A stretch of DNA of 46,111 nt from a virus. The translations under genes and the position numbers were made by a program. Shown here piece after piece: positions 35,658-45,845 of the stretch; the stretch's first letter is position 1; every line of letters begins with the position of its first letter. The notes under the pieces were generated by a model. The model saw only the letters and a program-made list of their open reading frames with translations. It was not told where the DNA came from and did not search any database. The stretch spans positions 1-46,111 of the IMG/VR virus record IMGVR_UViG_3300021519_000018; one strand, written 5' to 3'.

Positions 35658-38470
35658 TGCGCGGCAAAGTGGTGTTCCGCCCGGGGTCCGGGGGACTCGT
35701 CACAGACGCACCAGACACGTTTCTCAAGCCAGAGTCGCTTGTTTACTCTAGCGACGCGATTATGTACCGCGGAACACTTGAGCAGCGCCGCGGGTGGGCG
35801 TACGAGGGTTCTGGCGTGTTGGGAAATCAGTGGACTGCAAAGCCTGCTTTTGGAACCTTCACCGTCACTATTGCTTCGCCCGGAGTCTGTACCAGAATGG
35901 CGCACGGGCTTGTTGTCGGCGACCGCGTGTACTTGACCACCACCGGGGCGCTGCCAACCGGGCTTTCTGCAAACACTTGGTACGTGGTTGTGGCGGCAAG
36001 CTTTACGGCAAACACGTTTACCCTTGGGAACTCTCCCGGGGGTGGGGCAATCAACACTACTGGCGTTCAGTCGGGCGTCCACTCTTTCGGATCTGACGCT
36101 TCCCCGGTAGGCGTTTGCCGGGTGAAGTATTCGCAAGACTTGAACACGCAGACCCTCGTAACGCTTGACGACGGCACCATTTACTACTCCAACAACGACG
36201 TGTTGGGAGTTCCCCAGTCGTACGGCAGGAACCTTGCGGCTCCGGTACGCAGCGTCGCCGGGGGTGTGTTGCCGCGTTGTATGTACAGAGACGAAATGAT
36301 CTTTTGCTACGGAGACGGGAAGACCCCGATCCTCCGCTACGCAGGTGGCGGTGGAAAGAACTCGTTTGCAGGTCAGTCGCTGGCGGCAAACACTGTTACG
36401 TACACGCAAAACGAAGCAACGGTAACCGTGTCTTCGGCGCTCGGAACTGCACCCCCCACGAACACTTATCTGCAGCTGGTAGTTGGCGGCGCAGTTGCAA
36501 CGTGGGGCAGAGTGCAGCCCGGGGCAACTACAACAAAGGTCACGATTGCGAATATCACCCACTCCGCCCTTGTGACGAGTACGTACGCAACCGGAAAGAT
36601 CTATAACGAGGCGATTGTTTCTGGTGGCTGGCCGTGCGTGAGTATCTACAGCGACGGTGTTTGTACGGTCACCAAGACTCCGTACTCGGGCGGCGGAGCC
36701 ACGTACGTTGCAACCGGAACCGGGACGGTTTGGAACAGCTCAACAACCGCTTTTGAAACCCCGTTCCCGGGCCGCACGGCGCTTAGCTACTACAACAAGT
36801 CAGACCGCCTCTACTACCTGAGAACGATCTCCGCGGTCAACTCAGCAACGTCTATGGACCTTGCAACAAACCCGGTGACGTTTTCAGACGGCGGCGGCGG
36901 TGGTTCTATTGGCGCAGCTTCGCTTCCGTCTGGTTCTGCGGGGACTACGGTAATCACGGAAAAGGCTCCCTACAACGTTCTCAGCGCGCCAACGTGGACA
37001 GACGCCACGGTGCACAAGGGGAGCCTCTGGGGAACTGGCGTCACCCAGTACAAGAACCGCGTCTACGTTGCACCGCCAAACTGGGACCCGGCGTTTCCAC
37101 CGGGCGAGACTGTTCCTTACGACGTTTCTTTGAACCCCACTGCTCGCGTGGTTACCGTGACGATTGCCTCGCCAAGCGTGTTTACGCTGAGCGGCCACGG
37201 GTTCTCAAGCGGCGACTCTGTGTATTTGTCAACCACTGGTGCCCTGCCGACAGGCTTTACTGCGGGGACAAAGTATTACCTGATTGACGCAGGGCTTACG
37301 ACTACCGCGTTCCAGCTTTCGGCAACGGTCAACGGGACGGCTATCAACGGTTCTGGTAGCCAGTCTGGGGTACACACCGTTGCAAACACCCTGAACACCG
37401 AGTTCAGTAACGCGGACGCCGGTAAGTGGACACTTGACTACTTGGACGTTCCCTCAACGTACGACGGCGACCCCGTCACTGCCCTGCTGAGCAGCTCTGG
37501 ACCGTTGCTGGTCCTCAAGCGCTCTGGCGTGTTTGGGATCTACGGCACGTTCCCAACGTTTGACGTGTCGGTGATTCAGACCGGGTGCGGTTGTGTAGAC
37601 CGCGCCGCTGCCATTACCGTCGGAGGCGCGCCATTCTGGGCGGGTGAGACCGGGATTTGGACCTACCGGGGTGGCCGCGTTGTGTCGCTGGTTGAGGGCA
37701 AGATTGAACGCGAGTGGCGCGGTCTGCTCAACGGCTGGGTGGAGGGCACGAGTTACTGCGTACTGGGCGTTGTCTCAGACCACCTTGTTGTGAGTGTTGG
37801 CGGACTCAACAGCGACGCAACGGGGCTGGCAAAGAACGGCCCAGACGCGTCAAACCCGACCACGCGCGTGCTGGTGTACGACCTTACAGCCAACGAGTGG
37901 GTGTCTCGCTTTAGCAACGCAACCGCAAGGGGTTTCTGGTCTGCAAGAGTCCCCGGCGAAGTAGAAGCGCTTTTGTTTGTGGGTCAGACTTCTACTGGCG
38001 TCGTCGGTGACCTTACCCCGGCGTTTACGGGCGTGAAGTGCACAACGAGAATTGCTCCCCAAGTCTTTACCGACGCAAAAAGCACTGACTCGGACGGGGG
38101 AGGGCCAGTGCTGGAAGTCTGGTCCTCGCTCGGGGTTTCCGGGGTTGCCGGGGTTGACGGAGAAGCGCGACTTGTGGATATGTCGCTTGTAACCAACCTG
38201 TACGACACGGACGCTTTAGGCTCCAATATTGACGTGTCAGTTCAGCAGGGCGAGGGTCTCCACGCCCCCGCGACAACGCCAACAACGGTTTCTGTGGGCA
38301 CTCTGTACTCCGACGTGGTCAACGCCGTAAACCGCTACCGGCTTCGCGTTGGCCGTAGCGGGCGTACTCACCAGTTCAGGCTCAAGACCAACACGACAGG
38401 AACCAATTGCAAGCGACTTGAGATTCAGGAACTGGTGTTCAACTTTAGAGACGCAAGGCCAAGGTCTTGA
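35657..38470 (+). CDS. Large tail/nozzle-type virion protein with duplicated insert domain
   Basis: 937 aa, GTG start sharing a base with the previous TAG. All-beta throughout. The N-terminal and C-terminal parts frame a propeller-like body, as in podovirus nozzle (tail tubular B) proteins. Two copies of an insert of about 80 residues occur, near 70-150 and 490-575; each starts VTIASP, has DxVYLxTTGALPTG in the middle and ends QSGVH. This insert resembles the short E1-FCCH-like module often found in phage tail proteins. Cys-rich spot QTGCGCVDRAA near 640. The stop overlaps the next start as TTGA. Confidence 0.65.
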   Translation: MRGKVVFRPGSGGLVTDAPDTFLKPESLVYSSDAIMYRGTLEQRRGWAYEGSGVLGNQWTAKPAFGTFTVTIASPGVCTRMAHGLVVGDRVYLTTTGALPTGLSANTWYVVVAASFTANTFTLGNSPGGGAINTTGVQSGVHSFGSDASPVGVCRVKYSQDLNTQTLVTLDDGTIYYSNNDVLGVPQSYGRNLAAPVRSVAGGVLPRCMYRDEMIFCYGDGKTPILRYAGGGGKNSFAGQSLAANTVTYTQNEATVTVSSALGTAPPTNTYLQLVVGGAVATWGRVQPGATTTKVTIANITHSALVTSTYATGKIYNEAIVSGGWPCVSIYSDGVCTVTKTPYSGGGATYVATGTGTVWNSSTTAFETPFPGRTALSYYNKSDRLYYLRTISAVNSATSMDLATNPVTFSDGGGGGSIGAASLPSGSAGTTVITEKAPYNVLSAPTWTDATVHKGSLWGTGVTQYKNRVYVAPPNWDPAFPPGETVPYDVSLNPTARVVTVTIASPSVFTLSGHGFSSGDSVYLSTTGALPTGFTAGTKYYLIDAGLTTTAFQLSATVNGTAINGSGSQSGVHTVANTLNTEFSNADAGKWTLDYLDVPSTYDGDPVTALLSSSGPLLVLKRSGVFGIYGTFPTFDVSVIQTGCGCVDRAAAITVGGAPFWAGETGIWTYRGGRVVSLVEGKIEREWRGLLNGWVEGTSYCVLGVVSDHLVVSVGGLNSDATGLAKNGPDASNPTTRVLVYDLTANEWVSRFSNATARGFWSARVPGEVEALLFVGQTSTGVVGDLTPAFTGVKCTTRIAPQVFTDAKSTDSDGGGPVLEVWSSLGVSGVAGVDGEARLVDMSLVTNLYDTDALGSNIDVSVQQGEGLHAPATTPTTVSVGTLYSDVVNAVNRYRLRVGRSGRTHQFRLKTNTTGTNCKRLEIQELVFNFRDARPRS

Positions 38471-39057
38471 CCGAAACCGGAGTAGACGCAACAGCGTTTG
38501 AGACCTTTGTGCGCGGAGATCTGTTCCGGGCAATACTGCGTACCCAGCACGCCGACCTCTTTGCGGGAACGGCCACAACGGTAAGTGCAGTCCCCACGGG
38601 CGCAATCACCCCGTACGCGGGAACCGTCGCTCCTGAGAACTGGCTCCTCTGCAGCGGTCAGGCAGTGCTGCGTAGCCAGTACTCGGACCTGTACGCAGTG
38701 ATTAGCAACCGGTTTGGCGCAGTAACAGACGACACAACGTTCCGGTTGCCCGACCTCCGGGGCCGGGTTCCGATTGGCGCAGGTACTGGGTCCGGGCTTA
38801 CTGCGCGGTCGCTTAGTCAGACGACGGGCACCGAGACTCACCCGCTCTCCGTTGCTGAAATGCCGTCGCACAGGCACAGGCTTGCTGCAAACTACAACTT
38901 CCTTGGGACCGGGGCAGACTCATTTACCTTGTCTGACGCAAGCACGTCACTGAAGCAGGGCGTGGAGACTTACACCGATTACACAGGCGGCTCCCCCGTC
39001 ACTGCTCACAACAACATGCAGCCCTCAATCGTCCTCAACTATCTCATCAGGACCTAG
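38467..39057 (+). CDS. Tail collar-domain protein
   Basis: 196 aa, TTG start in a TTGA overlap. N-terminal 40 residues are helical, followed by a phage tail-collar domain (GAITPYAGTVAPENWLLCSG, QYSDLYAVISNRFG, DDTTFRLPDLRGRVPIGAG), and a C-terminal receptor-facing part ending in HNNMQPSIVLNYLIRT, the typical end of this family. Acts as a short fibre or host-binding protein at the tail tip. Confidence 0.85.
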   Translation: MTETGVDATAFETFVRGDLFRAILRTQHADLFAGTATTVSAVPTGAITPYAGTVAPENWLLCSGQAVLRSQYSDLYAVISNRFGAVTDDTTFRLPDLRGRVPIGAGTGSGLTARSLSQTTGTETHPLSVAEMPSHRHRLAANYNFLGTGADSFTLSDASTSLKQGVETYTDYTGGSPVTAHNNMQPSIVLNYLIRT

Positions 39058-39060
39058 CTA

Positions 39061-39822
39061 ATGGCTTACGACGAATCAAAGCTTAATCTCCCAGCGGGCC
39101 TTGGGGATAGGGTCAGAGCGCGTATTCGCACCGGTACCGCGACGCAGCTTGGCGTCTTGCAGCGCGGTATTGAAGGGCTTCCCGCGAAGTACGACACCCT
39201 CAAGGTGAAGTCGGCGTCGAACGCAAAGCTGGGCCTTACAGGGCTTGGCAACTACGTAATGGGTGACGACCCCAGTACGCCCCAGATTGAAACCGCGTAC
39301 CGGAAAGACAACCGTATCGGCGAAAAGGAAACTGCTGCAGTGAAGCAGGCCGATAACGCAGCGAACGCGCGAGGCTTGCAGTTCTCGTCATTCCGCGACA
39401 AGAGCGTTGGCGACGCACTCGGGCGCATGACCCGCGAGGCTCAGCAGGTTATTAGCCAGTACGCAGGTGACATTGGCAAGCTGACTGGTGACCAGAGCGC
39501 CGAAGAGACAAACCTTTACGGCCAGATGTCAACGCTGTACGGCAGCGAGGCGACGTGGCTTGACGAGAACCCGCCGCCGCCGACGCAGGCAGAACTTGAC
39601 GCAGCGGCAGCAGCGGCAGCCCCGGCAGCCCCGGCAGAGGCACCGGCAGAGGCACCAGCAGCCGAAGCACCAACACCCGGATCCGGTAAGGAGTTCGCTG
39701 TGCAGAACGGGTGGCAAGGTCCTTGGGACGCTAGGCCAAACTTGGGACCAAAATGGTCGGTATTCCAGAGAAGCAATAACTCCGGCAAAATGCAGTGGTT
39801 CGCAATGGAGAAGAAGAAGTAA
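39061..39822 (+). CDS. Virion-region protein with Ala/Pro/Glu linker
   Basis: 253 aa, ATG start. Helical N-terminal 160 residues (GLGDRVRARIRTGTATQLGV, VGDALGRMTREAQQVIS), then a long acidic Ala/Pro/Glu linker (AAAAPAAPAEAPAEAP) and a C-terminal aromatic domain (QNGWQGPWDARPNLGPKW). May be an internal-virion protein or a tail attachment. It is coupled (TAATG) to the next gene. Confidence 0.6.
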   Translation: MAYDESKLNLPAGLGDRVRARIRTGTATQLGVLQRGIEGLPAKYDTLKVKSASNAKLGLTGLGNYVMGDDPSTPQIETAYRKDNRIGEKETAAVKQADNAANARGLQFSSFRDKSVGDALGRMTREAQQVISQYAGDIGKLTGDQSAEETNLYGQMSTLYGSEATWLDENPPPPTQAELDAAAAAAAPAAPAEAPAEAPAAEAPTPGSGKEFAVQNGWQGPWDARPNLGPKWSVFQRSNNSGKMQWFAMEKKK

Positions 39823-41045
39823 TGGCTGATTACAGCTACAGAGTAAAGCCCACAGACGCAAAGCTGATTGGCGATTACGGCGAAGGCGGCTACACGGTCA
39901 AGAAGACTGGTAGCAAGAAGAACAAGAACACCCGCTGGGTCGTCACTCCAAAGGTGCGGCCCCCCGCGGAGCCTTCGCTCGGTGGTGCAGCCACTGACGA
40001 TCCGTTTGGTATCAAGGGCGCGCTTACGAGCTACAACGCCCGCCAAGACCTTGCAAGCCAGAAGCACCAGAGCTGGGCCGGTGACGTACGCAAGTTTGCA
40101 GAAGCCACTCAGGGAACGCTTTACAACGCAAAGGAAGCTTCCAACAACGCGTTTGTGGAGCGTATGCGTGGGATCGGTGCCCCGGTTGTTGGCGCAAACG
40201 CGCCAGCCGTTGCGTCCTCGTCCGGTGGGACACCCGTTGCCGACTCAAACGCTGCCGGTACGAACGCTCTCAACGCGAACGCCGTCGCGCAGTCAAAGGC
40301 AAATACCGGACTAGCTGCCCTTGCCGGGAACCAGAACAACCTGAACCAGCTGGACTACGTTTCTGGGCAGCTGAAGGGGCTTGATTACTACGCCTCGCAG
40401 ATCCCGAGTATCTACAACGAGTCCAAGACGAAGTACGAGAACCAGCTCACGAGCGCAGTGCTGGACCTGCAGGCCAAGAAGGAGATTGCGCAGGTTGGCG
40501 CTGACGCCAGAACGTACAGCGCAGAGCAGAACCTCATTGCGTCGCTTGCGGCAACTCAGGGCCGTGACTCTACTGCGCTTATGCAGGCAATTTCTAGCAA
40601 CCAGATTGCCAGCGCCGGTAACGCAAGCCGCGAGACAGTTGCAACTGCTGCCAACGCGTCGCGCGAGCGAGTCAGCCAGAACACCGTCAACGCCGCGTGG
40701 AACCGACAGTCGCGGACACTCGCTGCTGCCTCCGCAAAGGCAAAGACAAACGGCACACAAGCCAAGTTCTGGCAGAAGACGTATCAAGACTATTTGAAGG
40801 GGATTGGCATTGAAGACCCGGGAACTGGTGTCAAGACTTACACTCAGGCGGGTTCCGTGCCCCCCGCGTCCGTGCTTCTTGGCAATCCCGCTACTCGGGT
40901 TGCAGGAACGGTAAAGTGGTTCCAGATTGCTACCGGGCAACTGGGAATGACTCCGGTTCAGGCAGCCAAGTACATTACGTCTGCACTTGGTACCGACGCT
41001 CGCGCAGTAATCAAGCAGGCTGGCGCAAAGATGGGCTGGCGATAG
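39822..41045 (+). CDS. Internal virion protein candidate (helical, Ala/Asn-rich)
   Basis: 407 aa from the ATG at 39822, coupled to the previous stop. After a basic N-terminus (KKTGSKKNKNTRWVV), the centre is Ala/Asn/Gln-rich and helical with a repeat-like run (NASRETVATAANASRERVSQN). Composition resembles the internal core proteins of podoviruses that are ejected with DNA. It precedes the 1598-aa protein and the virion lysin, as in ejectosome gene sets. Confidence 0.6.
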   Translation: MADYSYRVKPTDAKLIGDYGEGGYTVKKTGSKKNKNTRWVVTPKVRPPAEPSLGGAATDDPFGIKGALTSYNARQDLASQKHQSWAGDVRKFAEATQGTLYNAKEASNNAFVERMRGIGAPVVGANAPAVASSSGGTPVADSNAAGTNALNANAVAQSKANTGLAALAGNQNNLNQLDYVSGQLKGLDYYASQIPSIYNESKTKYENQLTSAVLDLQAKKEIAQVGADARTYSAEQNLIASLAATQGRDSTALMQAISSNQIASAGNASRETVATAANASRERVSQNTVNAAWNRQSRTLAAASAKAKTNGTQAKFWQKTYQDYLKGIGIEDPGTGVKTYTQAGSVPPASVLLGNPATRVAGTVKWFQIATGQLGMTPVQAAKYITSALGTDARAVIKQAGAKMGWR

Positions 41046-41048
41046 TTA

Positions 41049-44000
41049 GTGCCCGTTGACCAGCAAAGCTGGAAGGCGCTACTAGCCAGTATCCCGGGAC
41101 CCCCGGTTGTCGTCCGCCCAGTAGGTGGTAAGCCACCGCGCGCACGCGCACCCAGAAACCTGCCCCGCGCTCACGCGCAGCGCCCAGTGCTTCGCCCAAC
41201 TCCGGGTGCTCCCCGCACACCCTCTGAGTGGGACAAAATGCTTGGCTCTATGCCAAAGTCTCCCGGAGGGGGGATTGGCGGCTCAAATACAAACCCGTGG
41301 TACAACCACACGCAACCCGCTGCTAAGGAAGAAGACCACTCCGTTATGGGGTTCCTCGGTAACGTTGCCGGGGAAGTCAAGGACGTAGGCCTCGGGTTTG
41401 TTGGCCTTGCGGCAACTGCTGCGAAGGCTGCTGGTACTGGTGTCTACGGTCACACGGTTGGGTGGATCCCCGGTATCGGTGGGGATATGGCCCGCGGGGA
41501 GTACTACAAGACTCAGAACGAAATGCTTGACGCTGCGTGGGCAACGTTGAAGCAGAGCGGTAGCAACTGGAAGTCAGTTCTGACCGGTGACTTCCAGCCG
41601 CTTTACGAGCACCCTGTTGGTATGGCGCTTGACGTTGCGAGTGTTGCTTCTCTTGGTGCCGGTGGGGTTGCAAAGGCCGCGGAGCTTGGGCGTGCTGCTT
41701 CTCTTGGGAAAATTGCCGCTATTACTCGTGACGCGGAAGTTGTTGACGCGAGCAGTGGTATTCGGCTCGGAAAAACTGCAGCTGGAAAAACAAAGCCGGT
41801 AAAGCGCACTAACCCGTACCCTGCTCCAAAGGGCAGTCGGACGGGAAAGTTCAAGCCGGGAACACCCCGCAACGCCCCGGTACGCCCAGCGTGGCTGAAT
41901 CCAGAAGTTGTTGCTGCCGGTGGCCGCGCTGAAAACCTTGGCAAGCTGAACGCACGAGTCAATAAGCTTGGGAAGCTTGCTGACTCTAGAAAGCTCTCTA
42001 GCCGTGTTCGCCCAGACCGTATTCTTGAACCTCTCCACCCCTTGGTACTCAAGGGGCTTGACGCGGTTGTGCTTGATGCTGGGAAGGCTCCAGAAGCAAG
42101 AGCCGTTGCTTCGCGTAGCGCCATTGCTGCTGCAGTAAGGATCCCGCAACGGCCACTTGCACGCGGTCCAATTGCTCGGCAAATCCAGAAGGGTGCGCTC
42201 AAGAGCTGGGAAATTGCGCTGGGTAAGTCAGAGCGGTTAACCAACTTGTCCGAGAAGCGCCTTGCTGGAAAGGTTGTCAGTAAGGCCGACAGAATTGCAA
42301 AGGAACGATCTACTCAGATTCAGATTGACGCTGGGCGTTTGCAGTTTGACTCTGCTCTCCGCGCTCTCGGCAAAGACCCAATGGCAAGAGCTGCAACCAG
42401 TCTGCACCTTGAGGGTGTTATTACCCCGCGTGCTGGAAAGACTGCCAGCGAACTCCGCGATACTGCAGTGCTTCAAATGGAAAAGGGTCTTGCTGCCGAA
42501 CGCAAGGCTCACCCCGACGCGCACCCAGATTCGTTTGTCCCGCTTGAAAAGCAGATACAGCTTGTAAAGGACATTCCAGACCATATGTTGCGACTTGAGG
42601 GTGACCACCCTTCTGTTGCAAAGATACAACGCGCTGTAGAAGCTGGCCGTCGCTTTGACCAAGGTATGCACCGTTTTGACCCGTACAACCTCGACAAAAG
42701 CAGCGGGATACGAGACGTACGTGGAGAGCGCAGCACTGTTGCGCAGCGCGTGTTGCTGGGCGGCGCTAAGGACGTGGCGTTGCACGCTCCCGGCAAAAAG
42801 GGACCGTCTCGCCTTATGGTCCCCGAGCGCTTCCGCGAACTTACTGCCAAGGGCGCTGTCTACGCTTCTGACCGCAAAATTGCTAAGGCGTTTCGTGAGG
42901 CCAGTAAAAGCACGAATGTTACTGGTGCGGTTGGCACGCAGGCAAGAGACTTTTTGCGGACAACAAGAGAAATTGTTCAACGCAAGGACAAGATTAGCCC
43001 CAGCGAAGAACTCAAGTTGCTTGACGCCGTTCAGCACGGTTCTTTTACTGACCACGCAACCGGCAAGCGCGTTATTGCAAACGACAGGGAAAAGGCCGAC
43101 GCAAAAGCTGCAGCCGGACAAATTGTTGCAAGCCAGAAGCGAGCAGAGCCATACGTTACTGCTTGGCGGGTAAGGGGTGCAGACGGCGGTTCTACCAAGT
43201 GGGTACGGGAAACTGTCAAGGGCAAAGCGCCAGAAGAAATCGTTGCGCTACACAAGACTCGTAAAAAGGGCGACATACGCGAGACGATTGTTGTCCCCGC
43301 AGATCACTGGCGGGCAAATCAGGGGAAAGACGGTCGCGCTCAAAGCCTGAGCCGAACTCTTGAAAACGGGAAAGTCCGCTTGCCGGACGGCACTGTGGTT
43401 GGTCGCAAGGGCAAGTCCGCAAGGCCAATCGCCGGAGCAGTACCAGACGCTAAAAGGTACGAACTACCCAAGCAGGACGGTAAGCAAAAGCTTGGGAAAA
43501 ACCTTGGTTACGAGCCGGGTGGTTTTGCGCGTTCTTTGCAGGGGGAAGCAACGCTTGTTCCTGCCGCCGAGCGAGCTTTGCGTGTAGAACTGGGTTTCTC
43601 AAAAAAGACTCGCAAGCTCAGCGCCGAACAGCACGTTGTTCGCAAGCTCGTGGAGGGTGGGCACGTTGACCTTCACGACATACCTGATTCTGTTGGTGCT
43701 GTTGAGAAGGCTATTGCGCAGTACACAGAGAAGCTATTTGAGGGCAAGCTGCCGCTTGACAAAAGCGGGCAGGTCAATTTCAAGGAAATGTTCAAGCGCC
43801 TTTACACTGACCCGGTACTGAGGGACATTTACAACGATCCTAAGTTGACCTCTAACGTGCCAGTTGAGCCAAGCGTGTTTATGAGCCACAGGGCTATTGG
43901 AACAATTGGCGAGCACGGGAAGAACAAAAACAAGGCTCAAGCGTCAAGCCCGCTGGCCCCGGAAGCTGGTACCCGGGTAAACACTGGTGCGCTCGCCGGA

Positions 44001-45845
44001 CGCGCTGGTTACTCGCTCGACCCAGCGGTAATGCTTCACGACGCAAACAACATCAGCAGAATTGTTGCTTCGCGCGATTTCTTGCACACCGCTGTGAGTA
44101 CTTGGGCGCTTCGCACAAGGAACGGCGACCCCGTCCAAATGAAGGCGGACGATGCGCTGCGGCAGGTAGACGGTAAGAAGTACATGATCTTCAGGGTTAA
44201 AGACATCAACAGAGCAGAAAAGTTTCTTGCCGACGGGGAACCAAACAGCGGCCAAGTGTTCAGAACGCTGGAACAGGTTACCGAAGGTAGCTCGGACCAA
44301 GTAATGATCTTTCCCAAGGACATTGGGAAGAAGATTCAGTATTCGTTTAGTACCCCCAATTGGTGGTCAAAGTATTACGACACGCCAATGCACCTTTGGC
44401 GCGCTGGCGTGTTGGCGCTTACCCCGCGCTGGTATCTGAACAACCTTGTTGGCAACACGTTCTTTTACGGCGTGTATACGGGTATGGATCTTACGAGTAT
44501 TCGCATTGCCGCTAAGGCCAGAACTCTTGCCAAGGAAAACGGTGGTGGCAGCGCTGTTCCAGACAGGATCAGCGGCGGTGGCATTACGTCCCAAGCCGAC
44601 AACAACCCAATTACTGCTGGGTTGCAGGTGCGAGAGCGCCGAAGAGCAGAAGGTATTGTCCGCAAGGGAACCGAGGCGTACAAGAACGTAACCGACAGCG
44701 GCTACTTGCTGAACAGCAAGTTTGAGGGCGCGATTAGAGACGCCGCCTACGTCCACGCGTTTAGGAAGTTCCAGAAGGACCAAGGTGTTAGTTACAGGAC
44801 AAAGGGTAACTCCCGCGCCGAGAATGACGCTGAAATGCTTGACGCAATGGCAAACGCGCCAGACCACATCAAGCAACTTGTAATTCAAGAGACCGAGCGC
44901 TGGATGGGCGACTACCGCGGTCTCAACAAGTTTGAGCGTGACGTGGTCCGGCGAGCTGTTCCCTTTTATTCTTGGATCCGGGTAATCAACACTTGGCTCT
45001 TTGGTATGCCGTTCCGTAGTCCGCTGCGCGCAAAGGCACTTCAGGTCGCGGGGCAGATTGGACGCGAGCTTCAGGGGGACCGTTCGTACTTGCCGTGGTG
45101 GGAGCAGGGTCGTATCCAGTTTGGTGGGGACACTGGCTGGGCGCTCAGAACTGGTGGCCTAAACCCTATGTCTAGCGTGATGGACGAGTTGATTCCGTTT
45201 GGCAAGACCGGCGCCTCGGTGCCAGAGACAATGCAGTCTTTGGTTCTTTCGCTTGGAGGCTCTGCAGCGCCCCCGGTGCAGGCTCTTGTTGGCGCAATGA
45301 CTGGACGCAAGCTCTTTGGAGACCGTGCGTACACGGCTCCCCCGGGCCTTGGCGGAACCGTGAGCGGATTTGGTAAGGAACCCCGCTACCTCAATAGTGT
45401 TACCGGTCAGGTCGAAACAGAGAGCAACAAGACAAACGCGTTCTTTGAAGGCGCTCTTCAAATGGTTCCGTTTGCTGGGCAAATCCGAGACCTTACTTCT
45501 GCTGGCAAGACTCCTTACGACTCCTCAACGACAGTCGGGCTTCTTTGGGACCGCCTTACTGGAAGCGGTTCTCCGGACCTTTACCAGCCGCCAAAGAAGA
45601 ACTCTGGGCGAAGCAAGTTGCCGCCAATGTTGCAAGTTTCTTTGGGACTGATTGGGTTGCCGGGTTCTCAGTACGACGTACCGCGCGAGAAGGACGTGGC
45701 ACGAGTGGCAAGGGTCAAGCTGACTCAAGACAGAATGGCGCAAAACCGAAAGATAGCCCGCCAGCGGAACGCTCGTGCTTCAGGGGACGCACCGTCTTCC
45801 CGTTACAGCCAAGTACCAAAGATAGGACCAGCGAAGAGTGGCTGA
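41049..45845 (+). CDS. Giant internal-virion/ejection protein
   Basis: 1598 aa, GTG start. Long, mostly helical and basic. Near the N-terminus there is a Gly/Ala-rich, possibly membrane-active segment (VGLGFVGLAATAAKAAGTG). Hydrophobic segments occur in the C-terminal third, e.g. PMHLWRAGVLALTPRWYLNN followed by LVGNTFFYGVY, a string seen in large podovirus internal or minor virion proteins. The end is basic and disordered (RMAQNRKIARQRNARA). Size, location before the virion lysin and absence of a tape-measure gene all fit a DNA-ejection channel protein. The stop overlaps the lysin start by 8 bases. Confidence 0.65.
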   Translation: MPVDQQSWKALLASIPGPPVVVRPVGGKPPRARAPRNLPRAHAQRPVLRPTPGAPRTPSEWDKMLGSMPKSPGGGIGGSNTNPWYNHTQPAAKEEDHSVMGFLGNVAGEVKDVGLGFVGLAATAAKAAGTGVYGHTVGWIPGIGGDMARGEYYKTQNEMLDAAWATLKQSGSNWKSVLTGDFQPLYEHPVGMALDVASVASLGAGGVAKAAELGRAASLGKIAAITRDAEVVDASSGIRLGKTAAGKTKPVKRTNPYPAPKGSRTGKFKPGTPRNAPVRPAWLNPEVVAAGGRAENLGKLNARVNKLGKLADSRKLSSRVRPDRILEPLHPLVLKGLDAVVLDAGKAPEARAVASRSAIAAAVRIPQRPLARGPIARQIQKGALKSWEIALGKSERLTNLSEKRLAGKVVSKADRIAKERSTQIQIDAGRLQFDSALRALGKDPMARAATSLHLEGVITPRAGKTASELRDTAVLQMEKGLAAERKAHPDAHPDSFVPLEKQIQLVKDIPDHMLRLEGDHPSVAKIQRAVEAGRRFDQGMHRFDPYNLDKSSGIRDVRGERSTVAQRVLLGGAKDVALHAPGKKGPSRLMVPERFRELTAKGAVYASDRKIAKAFREASKSTNVTGAVGTQARDFLRTTREIVQRKDKISPSEELKLLDAVQHGSFTDHATGKRVIANDREKADAKAAAGQIVASQKRAEPYVTAWRVRGADGGSTKWVRETVKGKAPEEIVALHKTRKKGDIRETIVVPADHWRANQGKDGRAQSLSRTLENGKVRLPDGTVVGRKGKSARPIAGAVPDAKRYELPKQDGKQKLGKNLGYEPGGFARSLQGEATLVPAAERALRVELGFSKKTRKLSAEQHVVRKLVEGGHVDLHDIPDSVGAVEKAIAQYTEKLFEGKLPLDKSGQVNFKEMFKRLYTDPVLRDIYNDPKLTSNVPVEPSVFMSHRAIGTIGEHGKNKNKAQASSPLAPEAGTRVNTGALAGRAGYSLDPAVMLHDANNISRIVASRDFLHTAVSTWALRTRNGDPVQMKADDALRQVDGKKYMIFRVKDINRAEKFLADGEPNSGQVFRTLEQVTEGSSDQVMIFPKDIGKKIQYSFSTPNWWSKYYDTPMHLWRAGVLALTPRWYLNNLVGNTFFYGVYTGMDLTSIRIAAKARTLAKENGGGSAVPDRISGGGITSQADNNPITAGLQVRERRRAEGIVRKGTEAYKNVTDSGYLLNSKFEGAIRDAAYVHAFRKFQKDQGVSYRTKGNSRAENDAEMLDAMANAPDHIKQLVIQETERWMGDYRGLNKFERDVVRRAVPFYSWIRVINTWLFGMPFRSPLRAKALQVAGQIGRELQGDRSYLPWWEQGRIQFGGDTGWALRTGGLNPMSSVMDELIPFGKTGASVPETMQSLVLSLGGSAAPPVQALVGAMTGRKLFGDRAYTAPPGLGGTVSGFGKEPRYLNSVTGQVETESNKTNAFFEGALQMVPFAGQIRDLTSAGKTPYDSSTTVGLLWDRLTGSGSPDLYQPPKKNSGRSKLPPMLQVSLGLIGLPGSQYDVPREKDVARVARVKLTQDRMAQNRKIARQRNARASGDAPSSRYSQVPKIGPAKSG

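Noticed and set aside
35654-36562. 302-aa open frame on the minus strand
   Set aside because: Lies wholly opposite the strong tail gene; long antisense frames arise here from codon bias. No start signal or domain.
40311-40940. 209-aa open frame on the minus strand
   Set aside because: Antisense to the internal virion candidate; no supporting signals.
42237-43121. 294-aa open frame on the minus strand
   Set aside because: Opposite the 1598-aa gene, with no ribosome binding site and no recognisable protein features.
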